The notes under the pieces are model-generated. The model saw nothing but the letters and a program-made list of their open reading frames with translations, was not told the origin of the DNA and did no database searches. Shown piece by piece: positions 8,171-16,555 of a DNA stretch of 64,000 nucleotides (positions within the stretch are counted from its first letter, which is position 1; each line of letters starts with the position of its first letter). The position numbers and the translations under genes are program-made. Source of the stretch: Syntrophales bacterium (GTDB taxonomy: Bacteria > Desulfobacterota > Syntrophia > Syntrophales > UBA8958); NCBI GenBank assembly GCA_026417625.1, contig JAOACW010000001.1:1-64000 (forward strand), written 5' to 3'.

Positions 8171-8695
8171 ATGCGGATTATCATAGACGGCTACAATATG
8201 ATCCGTCAGTCGATGGATCTTGCTCGTTACGAGCGATCCTCCCTCGAAGCGGGAAGAAAAGCCCTCATCAGACTTCTCAGCAACTACAGAACAGTACGTC
8301 CCCATAGGATAACCGTTGTATTTGACGGATGGGGAGGAGGAGAACCTGAGGAAATGAGAGATCTTCAGATGGGCATTGAAATAGTTTATTCCCCCTTGGG
8401 CAAAAAAGCGGATGATGTAATCAAACATCTTGTGACAAAATTGGGTGAAGAGGTTCTCGTTGTTACATCTGATAGGGAAATCGCCACATACGTGCAGAGA
8501 CACGGCAAATCAGCAATTAATTCCCATCAGTTCGAAGATATCATTAGACAGCGGATAAGTAGCCGGTCCTACATATCGTTTCCAACTACCGAGGTAGATA
8601 GAGAAGACAGGCCATTAAAGGCGAAGAAAAAAGGACCATCTCACCGACTCTCCAAGAAGGAAAAAGAGTTAAGAAAGTTACTGAACCAACTTTAA
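8171..8695 (+). CDS. NYN-domain RNase, YacP-like
   Basis: The 174-residue protein opens with IIIDGYNMIRQS, the NYN/PIN-like strand with acidic Asp5, and continues with VVFDGWGGGE, KADDVIKHLV and VVTSDREIATYV, the spaced acidic residues of the DUF901/YacP nuclease family (B. subtilis Rae1 is a ribosome-associated mRNA endonuclease). The basic C-terminus (KAKKKGPSHRLSKKEKEL) may bind RNA or ribosomes. It lies 18 bases after the CsgG-like gene and overlaps the 3' end of holA by 18 bases on the opposite strand. Target unknown. Confidence 0.82.
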   Translation: MRIIIDGYNMIRQSMDLARYERSSLEAGRKALIRLLSNYRTVRPHRITVVFDGWGGGEPEEMRDLQMGIEIVYSPLGKKADDVIKHLVTKLGEEVLVVTSDREIATYVQRHGKSAINSHQFEDIIRQRISSRSYISFPTTEVDREDRPLKAKKKGPSHRLSKKEKELRKLLNQL

Positions 8696-10069
8696 CTGCA
8701 AACGAGAAAAGGTCATCAGAAAGCGTTCTATTAGGAATCTTCCGTCTATCGCTGAGGTTTTTAGCTGTATATCAATGTCCATTAATCGTTCGAGAACTCC
8801 GAGTAGCTGGTACTTTGACAGTCGGGAAGCGTGCTTTAAAGAATTATAGATAGCAAAAGGGTGCTGTTTTAAAGGTTCGAAAGAACCTTCGCGTGAAAAA
8901 AAATCCTTTATCCGGGGGTAATAATTACCCTTAAATACCTCATAAGAAGTTCGGGCATCGAATCCTTCCAATACACCTGCGTCCAGAATTACGCGCGCAT
9001 AAAGTATTGAGCGGACTTCCCTTATTATACCCCCTAAAATCCTGAGAATCGCCTCTCCTCTATCAAGAAGAGCGTTTAATATTATGATGGCCCTTGTCTC
9101 CTGACCATTAAGAAGGGCGACAGTAAGATTATAAATGTGATCTTCCCTCGTTGTTGTAGGAATAGCGTCAAAATCAGCGGCAGTGATCCACTTCTTATCA
9201 CCCGTATATAAAATCAACTTCTCAACTTCACCCATAGCTATACCGGGATCAAAACCAGTCCGCTCCCCCAGAGCACGCCAGGCATCATCATCCATCGCTT
9301 TACCCTCTTTCCGTAGCAAACCCTCACATAAATTGCGAATAATACCCATTTTCTCGTTTTCCGACCTTCCCTTTGGAAAGGCGAGAACAACACCCAGTTC
9401 ACAAAAAGCGCGGTAAAGTTTGCTAGCTGAATCTACAGAGTCGGCCGACATAACCACAACGAGTGTATATGGCGAAACCTTCCTCAACAAATCTATAAAA
9501 ACTTCCATGTCGTTCCCATCATTGGATTCCCGTAAATCAACCTCATTGTACAGGGCAAGCACTTTCAATAGCCATTCCCTTTTCGTATCGTCAGACCAGT
9601 CTTTCAATTCAGACCACCAGCTCTCAGGTATAACCGTAAGACCCCTCTCCTTTAAGGCTTCTACGGTTATTCCTTTAGATGCAAGTAAACGGAGAAAAGA
9701 CCTGGCAGCCCTTAAGGGCTCTTCTTTCGAATCCTCAATGATACTTTTCACTACACTTCCCGGCGATACCCTTTCTCGGAATAAAGGTCCTGCCTTCTTT
9801 ATAATAACAACTTTCCGGCCGGAAATAAGGGAAGGCTGATACATCTCCGCCAATACCTGCGACATATCTAACTTTGAACCATCAAACTCAACAACATTTA
9901 AAACTCTGTCCTCAGGCATAACGAGCGATTCGGTTACTAACTTTAAAGCCCGCTGAATCAGAAATTCTTCCTCTCCCCAGAAGAGATAACAAGGCCTTAC
10001 CTTTCCAGCCTTGATTTCTCTCAGAACGTGATCGAGGTTTAAACTGCTCTGGGAAAAACGCTTGGTCAT
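8678..10069 (-). CDS. holA: DNA polymerase III subunit delta, with internal insertion
   Basis: Delta is the clamp-loader subunit that opens the beta clamp. CYLFWGEEEFLIQRAL at 27-42, EFDGSKLD near 61 and LISGRKVVIIKKAGPL (81-96) are the N-terminal AAA-like signatures, and TREDHIYNLTVALLNG (about 307) begins the C-terminal collar domain. The protein is 463 residues against about 340 usually. The extra length is a segment of about 95 residues (roughly 95-190) inserted just before the YTLVVVMSAD strand. The segment is in frame, contains a WWSELKDWSDDTK motif and looks helical. ATG at 10069, weak ribosome site; 11 bases after the LOG gene. Confidence 0.9.
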   Translation of the reverse strand: MTKRFSQSSLNLDHVLREIKAGKVRPCYLFWGEEEFLIQRALKLVTESLVMPEDRVLNVVEFDGSKLDMSQVLAEMYQPSLISGRKVVIIKKAGPLFRERVSPGSVVKSIIEDSKEEPLRAARSFLRLLASKGITVEALKERGLTVIPESWWSELKDWSDDTKREWLLKVLALYNEVDLRESNDGNDMEVFIDLLRKVSPYTLVVVMSADSVDSASKLYRAFCELGVVLAFPKGRSENEKMGIIRNLCEGLLRKEGKAMDDDAWRALGERTGFDPGIAMGEVEKLILYTGDKKWITAADFDAIPTTTREDHIYNLTVALLNGQETRAIIILNALLDRGEAILRILGGIIREVRSILYARVILDAGVLEGFDARTSYEVFKGNYYPRIKDFFSREGSFEPLKQHPFAIYNSLKHASRLSKYQLLGVLERLMDIDIQLKTSAIDGRFLIERFLMTFSRLQLKLVQ

Positions 10070-10080
10070 CCAGGAGAAAA

Positions 10081-10731
10081 TTAAACAATGACAAATTTCA
10101 TGATGTGATGAACCACGTCATCTGGTTCATCAAACACCTGAATCAGTTCCAAATCTTCGGCGTTTATTTTGCCTTCCATAAGAACCGTGTTTTTCAACCA
10201 CGAAAGAAGGCCATTCCAGTATTCTGAGCCCATGAGAATTACGGGAAAAGACTTTATTCTCTTTGTCTGTATAAGAGTTAGTGCTTCAAACAACTCATCC
10301 AGGGTACCAAAACCCCCAGGCATAATAACATACGCCACCGCATACTTCACGAACATCACCTTTCTTATGAAAAAATACTTGAAATCCAACTGGACGTTCG
10401 CATAGATGTTTGGCTTTTGCTCATAGGGCAAGCGAATATTCATACCCACAGACTTACCACCAGCAAGTGCGGCACCCTTATTAGCTGCCTCCATTATACC
10501 AGGACCGCCACCCGTAATTACACTAAATCCCTTTTCCGCCAATTTCCGGGCCAGCACTTCCGCCTTCTGATAGTACGGATCCTCCGGGCGAACCCGCGCC
10601 GATCCAAAAATTGTCACCGCTTTTCCAATAGAGGACAGGGTTTCTATACCCTCCACAAATTCCGCCATTATACGGAAGATGCGCCACGACTCCTCTATAC
10701 TTAACGCATCTATCAAAAACTGCTTTTCCAC
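10081..10731 (-). CDS. LOG-family nucleotide phosphoribohydrolase (TIGR00730)
   Basis: The 216-residue protein carries the two LOG signatures: GGGPGIMEAANKGA (Rossmann phosphate loop, about residues 78-91) and PGGFGTLDELFE (about 138-149). Family members release the base from cytokinin or purine nucleoside 5'-monophosphates and contribute to nucleotide salvage. The start is GTG at 10731; an in-frame stop lies 18 bases upstream, so the start cannot be far off, although the ribosome site is poor. Upstream of holA on the same strand. Confidence 0.9.
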   Translation of the reverse strand: MEKQFLIDALSIEESWRIFRIMAEFVEGIETLSSIGKAVTIFGSARVRPEDPYYQKAEVLARKLAEKGFSVITGGGPGIMEAANKGAALAGGKSVGMNIRLPYEQKPNIYANVQLDFKYFFIRKVMFVKYAVAYVIMPGGFGTLDELFEALTLIQTKRIKSFPVILMGSEYWNGLLSWLKNTVLMEGKINAEDLELIQVFDEPDDVVHHIMKFVIV

Positions 10732-10788
10732 TCTTGAGACTCTGCGTTATAGTAAGGTTACCCAAAGTAACGAAGAGATATTGCCTAT

Positions 10789-10980
10789 TTAGGAAGATTT
10801 ACGTCGCTGGATCTTAGCAAATCTCCTTCTTGCCTCTAGAGCTTTCCTCTTCCTCTTCACGGAGGGCTTTTCGTAGGCCCTACGAAGTTTCAGTTCTTTG
10901 AACAACCCATTTTTGGAAAGCTTGTTTTTAAGAATCTTTATGGCCTTCTCCAAATCGTTATCAACAACCTTAACTTCCAA
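10789..10980 (-). CDS. rpsU: Ribosomal protein bS21
   Basis: EVKVVDNDLEKAIKILKNKL followed by KRRAYEKP-like and a strongly basic KRKRKALEARRRF tail identifies bS21, a small-subunit protein that assists initiation. The start is taken as TTG at 10980, with a GGGTGG element about seven bases upstream, giving 63 residues close to the usual 58-71. A longer reading from the ATG at 11043 would place the start inside the terminator that follows hisC and add a non-family N-terminus, so it is rejected. Confidence 0.9.
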   Translation of the reverse strand: MEVKVVDNDLEKAIKILKNKLSKNGLFKELKLRRAYEKPSVKRKRKALEARRRFAKIQRRKSS

Positions 10981-11016
10981 AATTAACCCACCCTTTCTTT
11001 GCTTATTATCGAGTAT

Positions 11017-11066
11017 AAAAAAAGGGTAATACGGCACCTTCACACTTCGTACTGCCGTTTTTACCC
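11017..11066 (-). terminator. Rho-independent terminator after hisC
   Basis: On the minus strand GGGTAA-ACGGCA pairs with TGCCGTATTACCC (one small bulge) and is followed by TTTTTTT. It starts 27 bases after the hisC stop and separates the TPR-to-hisC unit from rpsU. Confidence 0.85.
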
Positions 11067-11093
11067 TCTTTGTTTCCTAAAAAATCACTCTCC

Positions 11094-12158
11094 TTACTCT
11101 TTTAAAGCTTCCTTTAGCGCTTTTATAAACTCCTCATTTTCTTCCGGTCTTCCCACAGTAACACGCATGCAATTGTTGAGAACACCGGGGGCACTTAGAT
11201 TTTTTATAAGTATGCCTTTACTTTGAAGGTAGCTGTATACATAATTCGCATCAAAATTGCAAGAAAAAAGAATAAAATTCGCATCGGAAGGTATAGGTCT
11301 AACGCCATCGATGTTTCTTAAGGCAGCCAGCAAAACTTCGCGATTTTTTACAACCTGTTGAACGATACCCCTGAAATATGATTCTTCTTCAAGGTATAAA
11401 GTAGCCACTGCTTGCGAGAGCACATTTACATTATAGGGTAAGCGAACCTTATCAAGCTGCTCTATCAATTCCTCTCGAGCAATAAGAAAACCCAGTCGTG
11501 CCGCTGCAAGTCCCAGTTTAGACAGGGACCTCAAAACTACAAGATTCCTGTACTTAGAGAGAAGTGGAACAAAGCTTTTACCAGAGAAAGGGTAGTACGC
11601 CTCATCAACAACTACCAAACCATCTGACTCTTCCAGTATCAATCTAATCTTTTCTTCGGAAAAGGAATTGCCTGTGGGATTATTGGGGTAACTCAGAAAG
11701 ATCACTGAGGGATGTTCTTTTCTAATACAGTTCAACATGCGATGTAAATCGAGGTCGTAATCTTCATTCAGAGGTACTTCCAACACACGATGACCGTTAT
11801 TTCTCGCAATAAGCTTGTACATTGAAAACGTAGGTACAGGTATGAGAGTGCTGACGTTAGCTGTTGCCGTAGCAGTACTAAGTATGTAGATCAATTCATC
11901 GGAACCATTCCCAATCATCACCTGTTCAGGTAGAACTCCGAAATGATCCGCGAAGGCTGAACGCAATGCGCAACTACCCGCCTCAGGGTACCTATTAAGG
12001 GAAATTTCTCTTAACTTCTCGAGTAGACGGGATTGGATCTCAACGGTTAACCCATAGGGGCATTCATTTGCATCAAGTTTTATTGGGAACACCCCAGCCT
12101 CTGTAGAATAACCCTTCTGTTCCCGTACTTCAGCTCTTATGATCTTCTCCACATCCAT
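11094..12158 (-). CDS. hisC: Histidinol-phosphate aminotransferase
   Basis: PLP-dependent class I/II aminotransferase that converts imidazole-acetol phosphate and glutamate to histidinol phosphate. Visible signatures include LDANECPYG near the N-terminus, GNGSDELI, SYPNNPTGN, VVDEAYYPFSG and RSLSKLGLAAARLGF with the PLP lysine. The 354-residue length is normal. Last gene of the TPR-aminopeptidase-gcvH-hisC run; a strong terminator follows. HisD is encoded elsewhere in the window, so the histidine genes are dispersed. Confidence 0.95.
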   Translation of the reverse strand: MDVEKIIRAEVREQKGYSTEAGVFPIKLDANECPYGLTVEIQSRLLEKLREISLNRYPEAGSCALRSAFADHFGVLPEQVMIGNGSDELIYILSTATATANVSTLIPVPTFSMYKLIARNNGHRVLEVPLNEDYDLDLHRMLNCIRKEHPSVIFLSYPNNPTGNSFSEEKIRLILEESDGLVVVDEAYYPFSGKSFVPLLSKYRNLVVLRSLSKLGLAAARLGFLIAREELIEQLDKVRLPYNVNVLSQAVATLYLEEESYFRGIVQQVVKNREVLLAALRNIDGVRPIPSDANFILFSCNFDANYVYSYLQSKGILIKNLSAPGVLNNCMRVTVGRPEENEEFIKALKEALKE

Positions 12159-12226
12159 TCGCCAACACTAACCTATAACAAATCGCTTATTCTCCGTAGA
12201 GGTCGAGAAAGCCTCAGTCTACCAGA

Positions 12227-12625
12227 TTAATCACCCTCAAGTTCGTTCACAATGTAATCGTGATACTCCTGAGCATCTAGGAGATCGTCCAGTTCGTCTG
12301 GATCTCTCATCTCCACAACAATCATCCAGCCCGTATCATAAGGGTCACTGCTCACGATACCCGCGTCCTCCAGAACATCCTCATTAACACTTACCACATC
12401 ACCAGTTAAAGGGCTAATCAACTCTAGGGACGCCTTGTGTGATTCTATCGTACCAAAGGGCTCATCCCTCTCCACCTCAGAATCCACCTCTGGTAATTCA
12501 ATTGAAATGATCTCTCCAAGTTTCTCCTGAGCGTAATCTGTAATGCCGATCGTTGCCAAATCTCCTTCTACACGTACCCAAATGTGTTCCCGACTGTAAA
12601 GCAAATCATCCGGATATGCCTTCAT
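12227..12625 (-). CDS. gcvH: Glycine cleavage system H protein
   Basis: The lipoyl carrier of glycine cleavage, shuttling the aminomethyl group between GcvP, GcvT and the dihydrolipoamide dehydrogenase. Lipoylation motif ESHKAS with Lys64, preceded by GITDYAQEKLGEII and followed by SPLTGDVVSVNEDV, matches the family; 132 residues is normal. Ribosome site GGGAAGGG lies close to the ATG. GcvT and GcvP are not in the window. In some anaerobes stand-alone GcvH proteins also serve as lipoate relays, which cannot be judged here. Confidence 0.96.
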   Translation of the reverse strand: MKAYPDDLLYSREHIWVRVEGDLATIGITDYAQEKLGEIISIELPEVDSEVERDEPFGTIESHKASLELISPLTGDVVSVNEDVLEDAGIVSSDPYDTGWMIVVEMRDPDELDDLLDAQEYHDYIVNELEGD

Positions 12626-12644
12626 AACCCTTCCCCTTTTATAT

Positions 12645-13742
12645 TTATCCTATTTTCTTTGAAGTTTTAGTCAGCACCTTTGCACCACCTTTTTCAACCA
12701 GCACAGTATCCTCTATACGCACACCCATCTTTTCTGGAATATAAACACCTGGCTCGATGGTCAATACCATGCCTTCTTCAAGCTCTCCTTCCGCATCGGC
12801 GGCAATTCTGGGAAACTCGTGAACATCCAGCCCCACACCATGACCCGTTCCATGGGTAAAGAATTCTCCATAGCCATACTGCTCAATCACACTTCGAACA
12901 ATCTTGTCAATTTCTTTGAATGGTACACCGGGTTTAACAGCCTCGATCCCTTTCAGTTGAGCTTCATAAACACAACTCCATACCCGTAGAGATTCTCCAC
13001 TGTACCCATCAATAAGAAATGTACGCGTTTCGTCGCAATTATAACCTCCAAACACTGCACCAAAATCTACAACAACTGTATCACCTCGAGAAAAGCACCG
13101 CTCACCAGGGCGAGCATGAGGACGTGATGCACTGGGCCCCGAGGCAACAATTACAGGGAAAGCCAAATCCTCAGCTCCAAGTAACTTCATCTGATATTCC
13201 AATTCTATAGAAAAAGTCCGTTCCTCCACACCTGGACGCATGAGGTCCCTCACCCTTTCAAAAGCACAAGAGGCAATCTCAGCCGCCTTTTCAATAAGAA
13301 CAATCTCCTCTTCATCTTTTAGTGCCCTGATTCTTAAGAGCTCTTTTCCCAGAGGTTCAAGGCGAACTTCAGAAAGACGTGCCTTCAGCAGCCCATAATT
13401 ATAACAACTCAGTGCTGTCGACTCAAACCCGAGTGATTCAATCCGCTCCTCCTTAATTAGACCAGAAATCCCGTCCATCTTGTCTCGGTATTCTACAACC
13501 TCTACTGAAGTTACCTGTCCTTTCGCCTGACTCGTGTACCTTCCATCTACCAGAAGAACCTCCCTTTTGACACCAAGAAAAAAAGCACCATCACTACCCG
13601 AAAACCCCGTTAAATAACGTATATTCTTCATATCGAAGAAGACAACACCCTCTACACGCCACTTTTCAAACCTATCTTTAAGTCTTTTTCTGCGTTCGTC
13701 GTATCTCAACTCTTCCGAAGCCTCTCTAAGTTGTTCAGCCAC
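12645..13742 (-). CDS. Xaa-Pro aminopeptidase/dipeptidase (M24B)
   Basis: Creatinase-type N-terminal domain (KNIRYLTGFSGSDGAF) followed by a pita-bread peptidase domain. All five dinuclear metal ligands are visible: Asp in VVVDFGAVF, Asp in NCDETRTF, His in GTGHGVGLDVHEFP, Glu in LTIEPGVYI and Glu in VRIEDTV. It should hydrolyse peptide bonds before proline in the cytoplasm. As given it begins with GTG at 13742 and overlaps the TPR gene by 37 bases. A TTG at 13709, in a TTGA overlap with the TPR stop, would match the usual family N-terminus (LRYDERRKRL) and may be the real start. Confidence 0.9.
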   Translation of the reverse strand: MAEQLREASEELRYDERRKRLKDRFEKWRVEGVVFFDMKNIRYLTGFSGSDGAFFLGVKREVLLVDGRYTSQAKGQVTSVEVVEYRDKMDGISGLIKEERIESLGFESTALSCYNYGLLKARLSEVRLEPLGKELLRIRALKDEEEIVLIEKAAEIASCAFERVRDLMRPGVEERTFSIELEYQMKLLGAEDLAFPVIVASGPSASRPHARPGERCFSRGDTVVVDFGAVFGGYNCDETRTFLIDGYSGESLRVWSCVYEAQLKGIEAVKPGVPFKEIDKIVRSVIEQYGYGEFFTHGTGHGVGLDVHEFPRIAADAEGELEEGMVLTIEPGVYIPEKMGVRIEDTVLVEKGGAKVLTKTSKKIG

Positions 13743-14371
13743 CGTTCTAATTCACTGATAACAAACAAACGTTTATCTTCCCCTATCCCCCGAGTATTTT
13801 CATTGCCTTCTACCTTATGTAAAAGACTAAGGGCACGCTCATTCTCAGGTTCCCTTTTGGCAATAACTCTCAGTATCTCCCTCGCAAGATTTACCATACC
13901 CTGTGAAAGGTAAAGCTCCGCCATCGTTATTGTATAAAAGTCATCCCCCGGTAAACTGTCAACCCCAACTTCCAATTCCCTATGACCACGCTCCTCCCAT
14001 ATATCCTTGGATAGATTCAACCACTCCTCAGAAAAGTACCGTGAAGGCAAAAGGGCAAGACCTCTTTGTAAACATTCCAAAGCCTCTTCTCTCCTCCCCA
14101 TCTTCAACATCCAGTGACCACGATCAAGGTAAAACCTCGCAAAACTCGCAAAGTGCTCCTTAACAAAACCATAGGTCTCCTCCGCTTCATCCCATCTATC
14201 CAGGGCCATAAGTGCCCTGCATTTAAAGATCAATGTTCCTACGTCTTCAGGAAAATCCTTCAGACGCTCCTCAGTCATTTTAAGGACCTCTTCAAACATA
14301 CGGGAAGCAATCAAATCCTCCAAGTGCTCGAAAAAAGAACACCCCCTTTTTTCTATTTTTTGATTTACCAT
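13706..14371 (-). CDS. TPR-repeat protein
   Basis: The 221-residue protein consists of helical tetratricopeptide-like repeats (for example ALMALDRWDEAEETY, YLDRGHWMLKMGRREEALECL and AELYLSQGMVNLAREIL). There is no signal peptide, so it is cytoplasmic. TPRs mediate protein-protein contacts; partner unknown. It is the first gene of the unit running through the aminopeptidase, gcvH and hisC, behind a TTGACA-type promoter. Confidence 0.8.
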   Translation of the reverse strand: MVNQKIEKRGCSFFEHLEDLIASRMFEEVLKMTEERLKDFPEDVGTLIFKCRALMALDRWDEAEETYGFVKEHFASFARFYLDRGHWMLKMGRREEALECLQRGLALLPSRYFSEEWLNLSKDIWEERGHRELEVGVDSLPGDDFYTITMAELYLSQGMVNLAREILRVIAKREPENERALSLLHKVEGNENTRGIGEDKRLFVISELERWLNNLERLRKS

Positions 14372-14410
14372 ACTGAAAACCTGAAGAAACTGTAAATTAC
14401 GGTAACGTGG

Positions 14411-14439
14411 ACGCTAACACAGCGGTATATCTATGTCAA
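14411..14439 (-). promoter_or_regulatory. Candidate promoter for the TPR-to-hisC operon
   Basis: Perfect TTGACA at 14439-14434, 17-base spacer, TAGCGT at 14416-14411 preceded by TG (extended -10). The -10 match is poor, but the downstream block CTGTGTTAGC recurs at another candidate promoter (49534-49562). Confidence 0.35.
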
Positions 14440-14508
14440 GATATAAGGATTTTGTCCCTTGCTTTTGCAACTCATAATAATTTACAATGAATATAATTTA
14501 GGTGCTCA

Positions 14509-14976
14509 ATGTTGACCAAAAGAGCTTTCTCCCTTGTAGAGCTCATAATAGTGATTGCCATAATGGGCATTATGGGAAGCATTGCCGCATATTCTTGGCA
14601 AAGATACGTTCATAACGCTAATCTGAAAACGGCCGCTAGAGACATTACAGCTGATATAGCAAATACACGTACCAAAGCTGTCTCAGAAAGACTAACTTAT
14701 AGGATTAAATTTAGTGTAGAGAACAACTACTACACAGTAGAAAAGGCAAACCAAGATGGTTCCTATACAAACATCGTTACAAAAACTCTCTCCATACATG
14801 GGAGAGGTTCGGGAATTACATTACAGAGAGTAAACTTCCCTGAGAATACCCTTTATTTTTATACCAGGGGAACTTGCAATCCTGGCTCTCTGAAAATAGT
14901 CAACAACCGCGGTTCAGAAGCCACAATAACAATTAACATAACGGGAAGAACATATGTTACCTTCTCCATGCAGTAA
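14509..14976 (+). CDS. Type IV minor pseudopilin, FimT/GspH-like
   Basis: The N-terminus MLTKRAFSLVELIIVIAIMG is a class III prepilin leader: a short basic leader, cleavage after Ala6 (Gly is usual, Ala tolerated), Phe at +1 and Glu at +5, then a hydrophobic helix. The 155-residue length and the NLKTAARDITADIANTRTKA segment match FimT/GspH, which helps prime pilus assembly and in some species binds DNA. First of five overlapping or adjacent pilus genes on this strand; AGGTG precedes the ATG. Confidence 0.88.
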   Translation: MLTKRAFSLVELIIVIAIMGIMGSIAAYSWQRYVHNANLKTAARDITADIANTRTKAVSERLTYRIKFSVENNYYTVEKANQDGSYTNIVTKTLSIHGRGSGITLQRVNFPENTLYFYTRGTCNPGSLKIVNNRGSEATITINITGRTYVTFSMQ

Positions 14977-15400
14977 AGAAAGAGGATTCAGTCTCGTGGA
15001 GGTTATCATAGCTATATTCTTAACCACCATAGCAGTACTTGCCGTTTTTTCGCTTGCTCCTACAGCATGGGTAACCTCCTCACGGTCAGACTATTTGGGT
15101 CGGGCATCGGGTATACTTTATCAAAAACTTCAGGAAGAAGAAGCGCGCATCATGAATCCATGCAAAAGTGTTTCTGAAGAAACACGAGGACCAGAAACCG
15201 TATATGCGAGTGGTCAGAGTACACCGCAGCCAGGAGATGCTGCTTTCCAGGTAACAACCACAGTGAAAAACGTTGCTACAAACACATGGCTTGTAACCGT
15301 GCGGATCACATGGTCGGGCAACAACAGAGGTATTCAGGAAAGCCTGATTGTAAACCGGCAGGAAACATTTAGATATCCCGATGGATGTACAAGTTCTTGA
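14954..15400 (+). CDS. pilV: Minor pilin PilV-like
   Basis: Prepilin signature ERGFSLVEVIIAIFL with Gly before the cleavage site and Glu at +5, followed by a globular domain of about 115 residues. The size, the TAWVTSSRSDYLGRAS... segment and the position between the FimT-like and PilW-like genes match PilV minor pilins. It overlaps fimT by 23 bases. Processed by PilD (not in the window) and expected to be part of the pilus tip initiation complex. Confidence 0.85.
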   Translation: MLPSPCSKERGFSLVEVIIAIFLTTIAVLAVFSLAPTAWVTSSRSDYLGRASGILYQKLQEEEARIMNPCKSVSEETRGPETVYASGQSTPQPGDAAFQVTTTVKNVATNTWLVTVRITWSGNNRGIQESLIVNRQETFRYPDGCTSS

Positions 15401-15414
15401 AAGGTTGTAATGTA

Positions 15415-16101
15415 ATGGACCAGCGAGGGGTCACCCTAGTTGAAATGCTAATAACAATTACGGTTGGTATCACATTAATTGCAGCTTTATATCTTTCGAT
15501 TAACGTGATTCAAAAACACACCACAGGAATCGAAAGAAAAGTAACAGCTCAAATGGATGTAAAACCACCATTAAACGTAATGGCAATTGAGATAAGCATG
15601 GCCTCTTTCAATCCCACTTTCACAACAGATATTTGGTTGAGCCCCACCACCTGTGCCATCTCTTCCAACCAGAGGTACAGAGGTATACAGGAAGCAACAG
15701 CCAACACAATAGCCGTAGAAATGGACGCCAACGAAAATGGCAGCATTGGCGACTCCAACGAAGTTATAAGGTATGAATATTTAATTCAAAATGAATACAT
15801 AACCCGATCAACCAACTGTGGTTCGCCTCAACCTTTTCTAGGTGATAATCCATCCAGTGGTCGTCCCCGGACGGTCCGGGTCATAAACAGAAGATTGGGT
15901 ATCCCCGTATTTCGCTACTTTGACGGAAACGGAATAGAAATTTTTCCCTCAGAGAGTGATCAATCTATGATACCGAACATAAGAAGAATACACATAACAT
16001 TGGCCGTAGAAACAGAAGAAATAGACCCTACAACAAACCGAAGAAAACAGTTAATCTATTCTACAAGTGTTCTCGTGAGGAACCATGCGATTAGTTATTG
16101 A
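15415..16101 (+). CDS. pilW: Minor pilin PilW-like
   Basis: Taking the ATG at 15415, the leader is MDQRG, with cleavage before VTLVEMLITITVGI (Glu at +5). An ATG at 15385 would add ten residues ahead of the leader and is less likely; AAAGG precedes 15415. The later NPTTNRR and LIYSTSVLVRN region is typical of PilW, which stabilises the minor-pilin tip. The 3' end overlaps pilX by 17 bases, so the set is translationally coupled. Confidence 0.85.
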   Translation: MDQRGVTLVEMLITITVGITLIAALYLSINVIQKHTTGIERKVTAQMDVKPPLNVMAIEISMASFNPTFTTDIWLSPTTCAISSNQRYRGIQEATANTIAVEMDANENGSIGDSNEVIRYEYLIQNEYITRSTNCGSPQPFLGDNPSSGRPRTVRVINRRLGIPVFRYFDGNGIEIFPSESDQSMIPNIRRIHITLAVETEEIDPTTNRRKQLIYSTSVLVRNHAISY

Positions 16102-16555
16102 AAAAGAAAAAGGAGTAGCTCTTCTAATGGCGATTATTGCCACTGTCATAATCATTGCATTGGTTATGCTCGTTTTTTACATATCTACCAGTGATCTAAG
16201 AACGAGCGCACAAACGGTAGGTGAAAAAAAGGCCATGAGTGCCGCTGAGGCGGGCATACATTTTCTCATTCAGAATTTTGAACCGGGCTCTCCCGAAACA
16301 GTAGCCGTCCAGAAAAGACCCGTGGATTCAAGCACCGATCCAGGATCAGTGTTTACCGTAACTACACCTGGAACCCCTTCATCTGGCCCAATGTTTCTTC
16401 CCCTTGCTGGATATTCAATTGGAGGTGGCCAATCATGGGGACAGAGGCGGTACGCTTCAAGTGTTATTGGAGAAAATACCCGGTATGAGACAAAGGTTGA
16501 GATTTCTGTGGGAATAGGTTACGGTCCTATAGAAATAACCACTATGTCGAGATGA
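16085..16555 (+). CDS. pilX: Minor pilin PilX-like
   Basis: Leader MRLVIEKEKG precedes the hydrophobic helix VALLMAIIATVIIIALVML, but the +5 Glu of classical pilins is replaced by Met, as is common in PilX-like (GspK-like) proteins. EKKAMSAAEAGIHFLI is the conserved PilX N-terminal helix. 156 residues; GAGG sits just before the ATG. It overlaps pilY1 by four bases and probably caps the pilus tip together with PilV, PilW and PilY1. Confidence 0.85.
   Translation: MRLVIEKEKGVALLMAIIATVIIIALVMLVFYISTSDLRTSAQTVGEKKAMSAAEAGIHFLIQNFEPGSPETVAVQKRPVDSSTDPGSVFTVTTPGTPSSGPMFLPLAGYSIGGGQSWGQRRYASSVIGENTRYETKVEISVGIGYGPIEITTMSR

Noticed and set aside
10745-10780. GTTAC...GTAAC inverted repeat between the LOG gene and rpsU
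   Set aside because: Short stem without a T-run; not enough for a terminator or operator call.
14445-14475. Sequence resembling a sigma-54 promoter before the FimT-like gene
   Set aside because: The GG and GC elements are not ten bases apart in any register.
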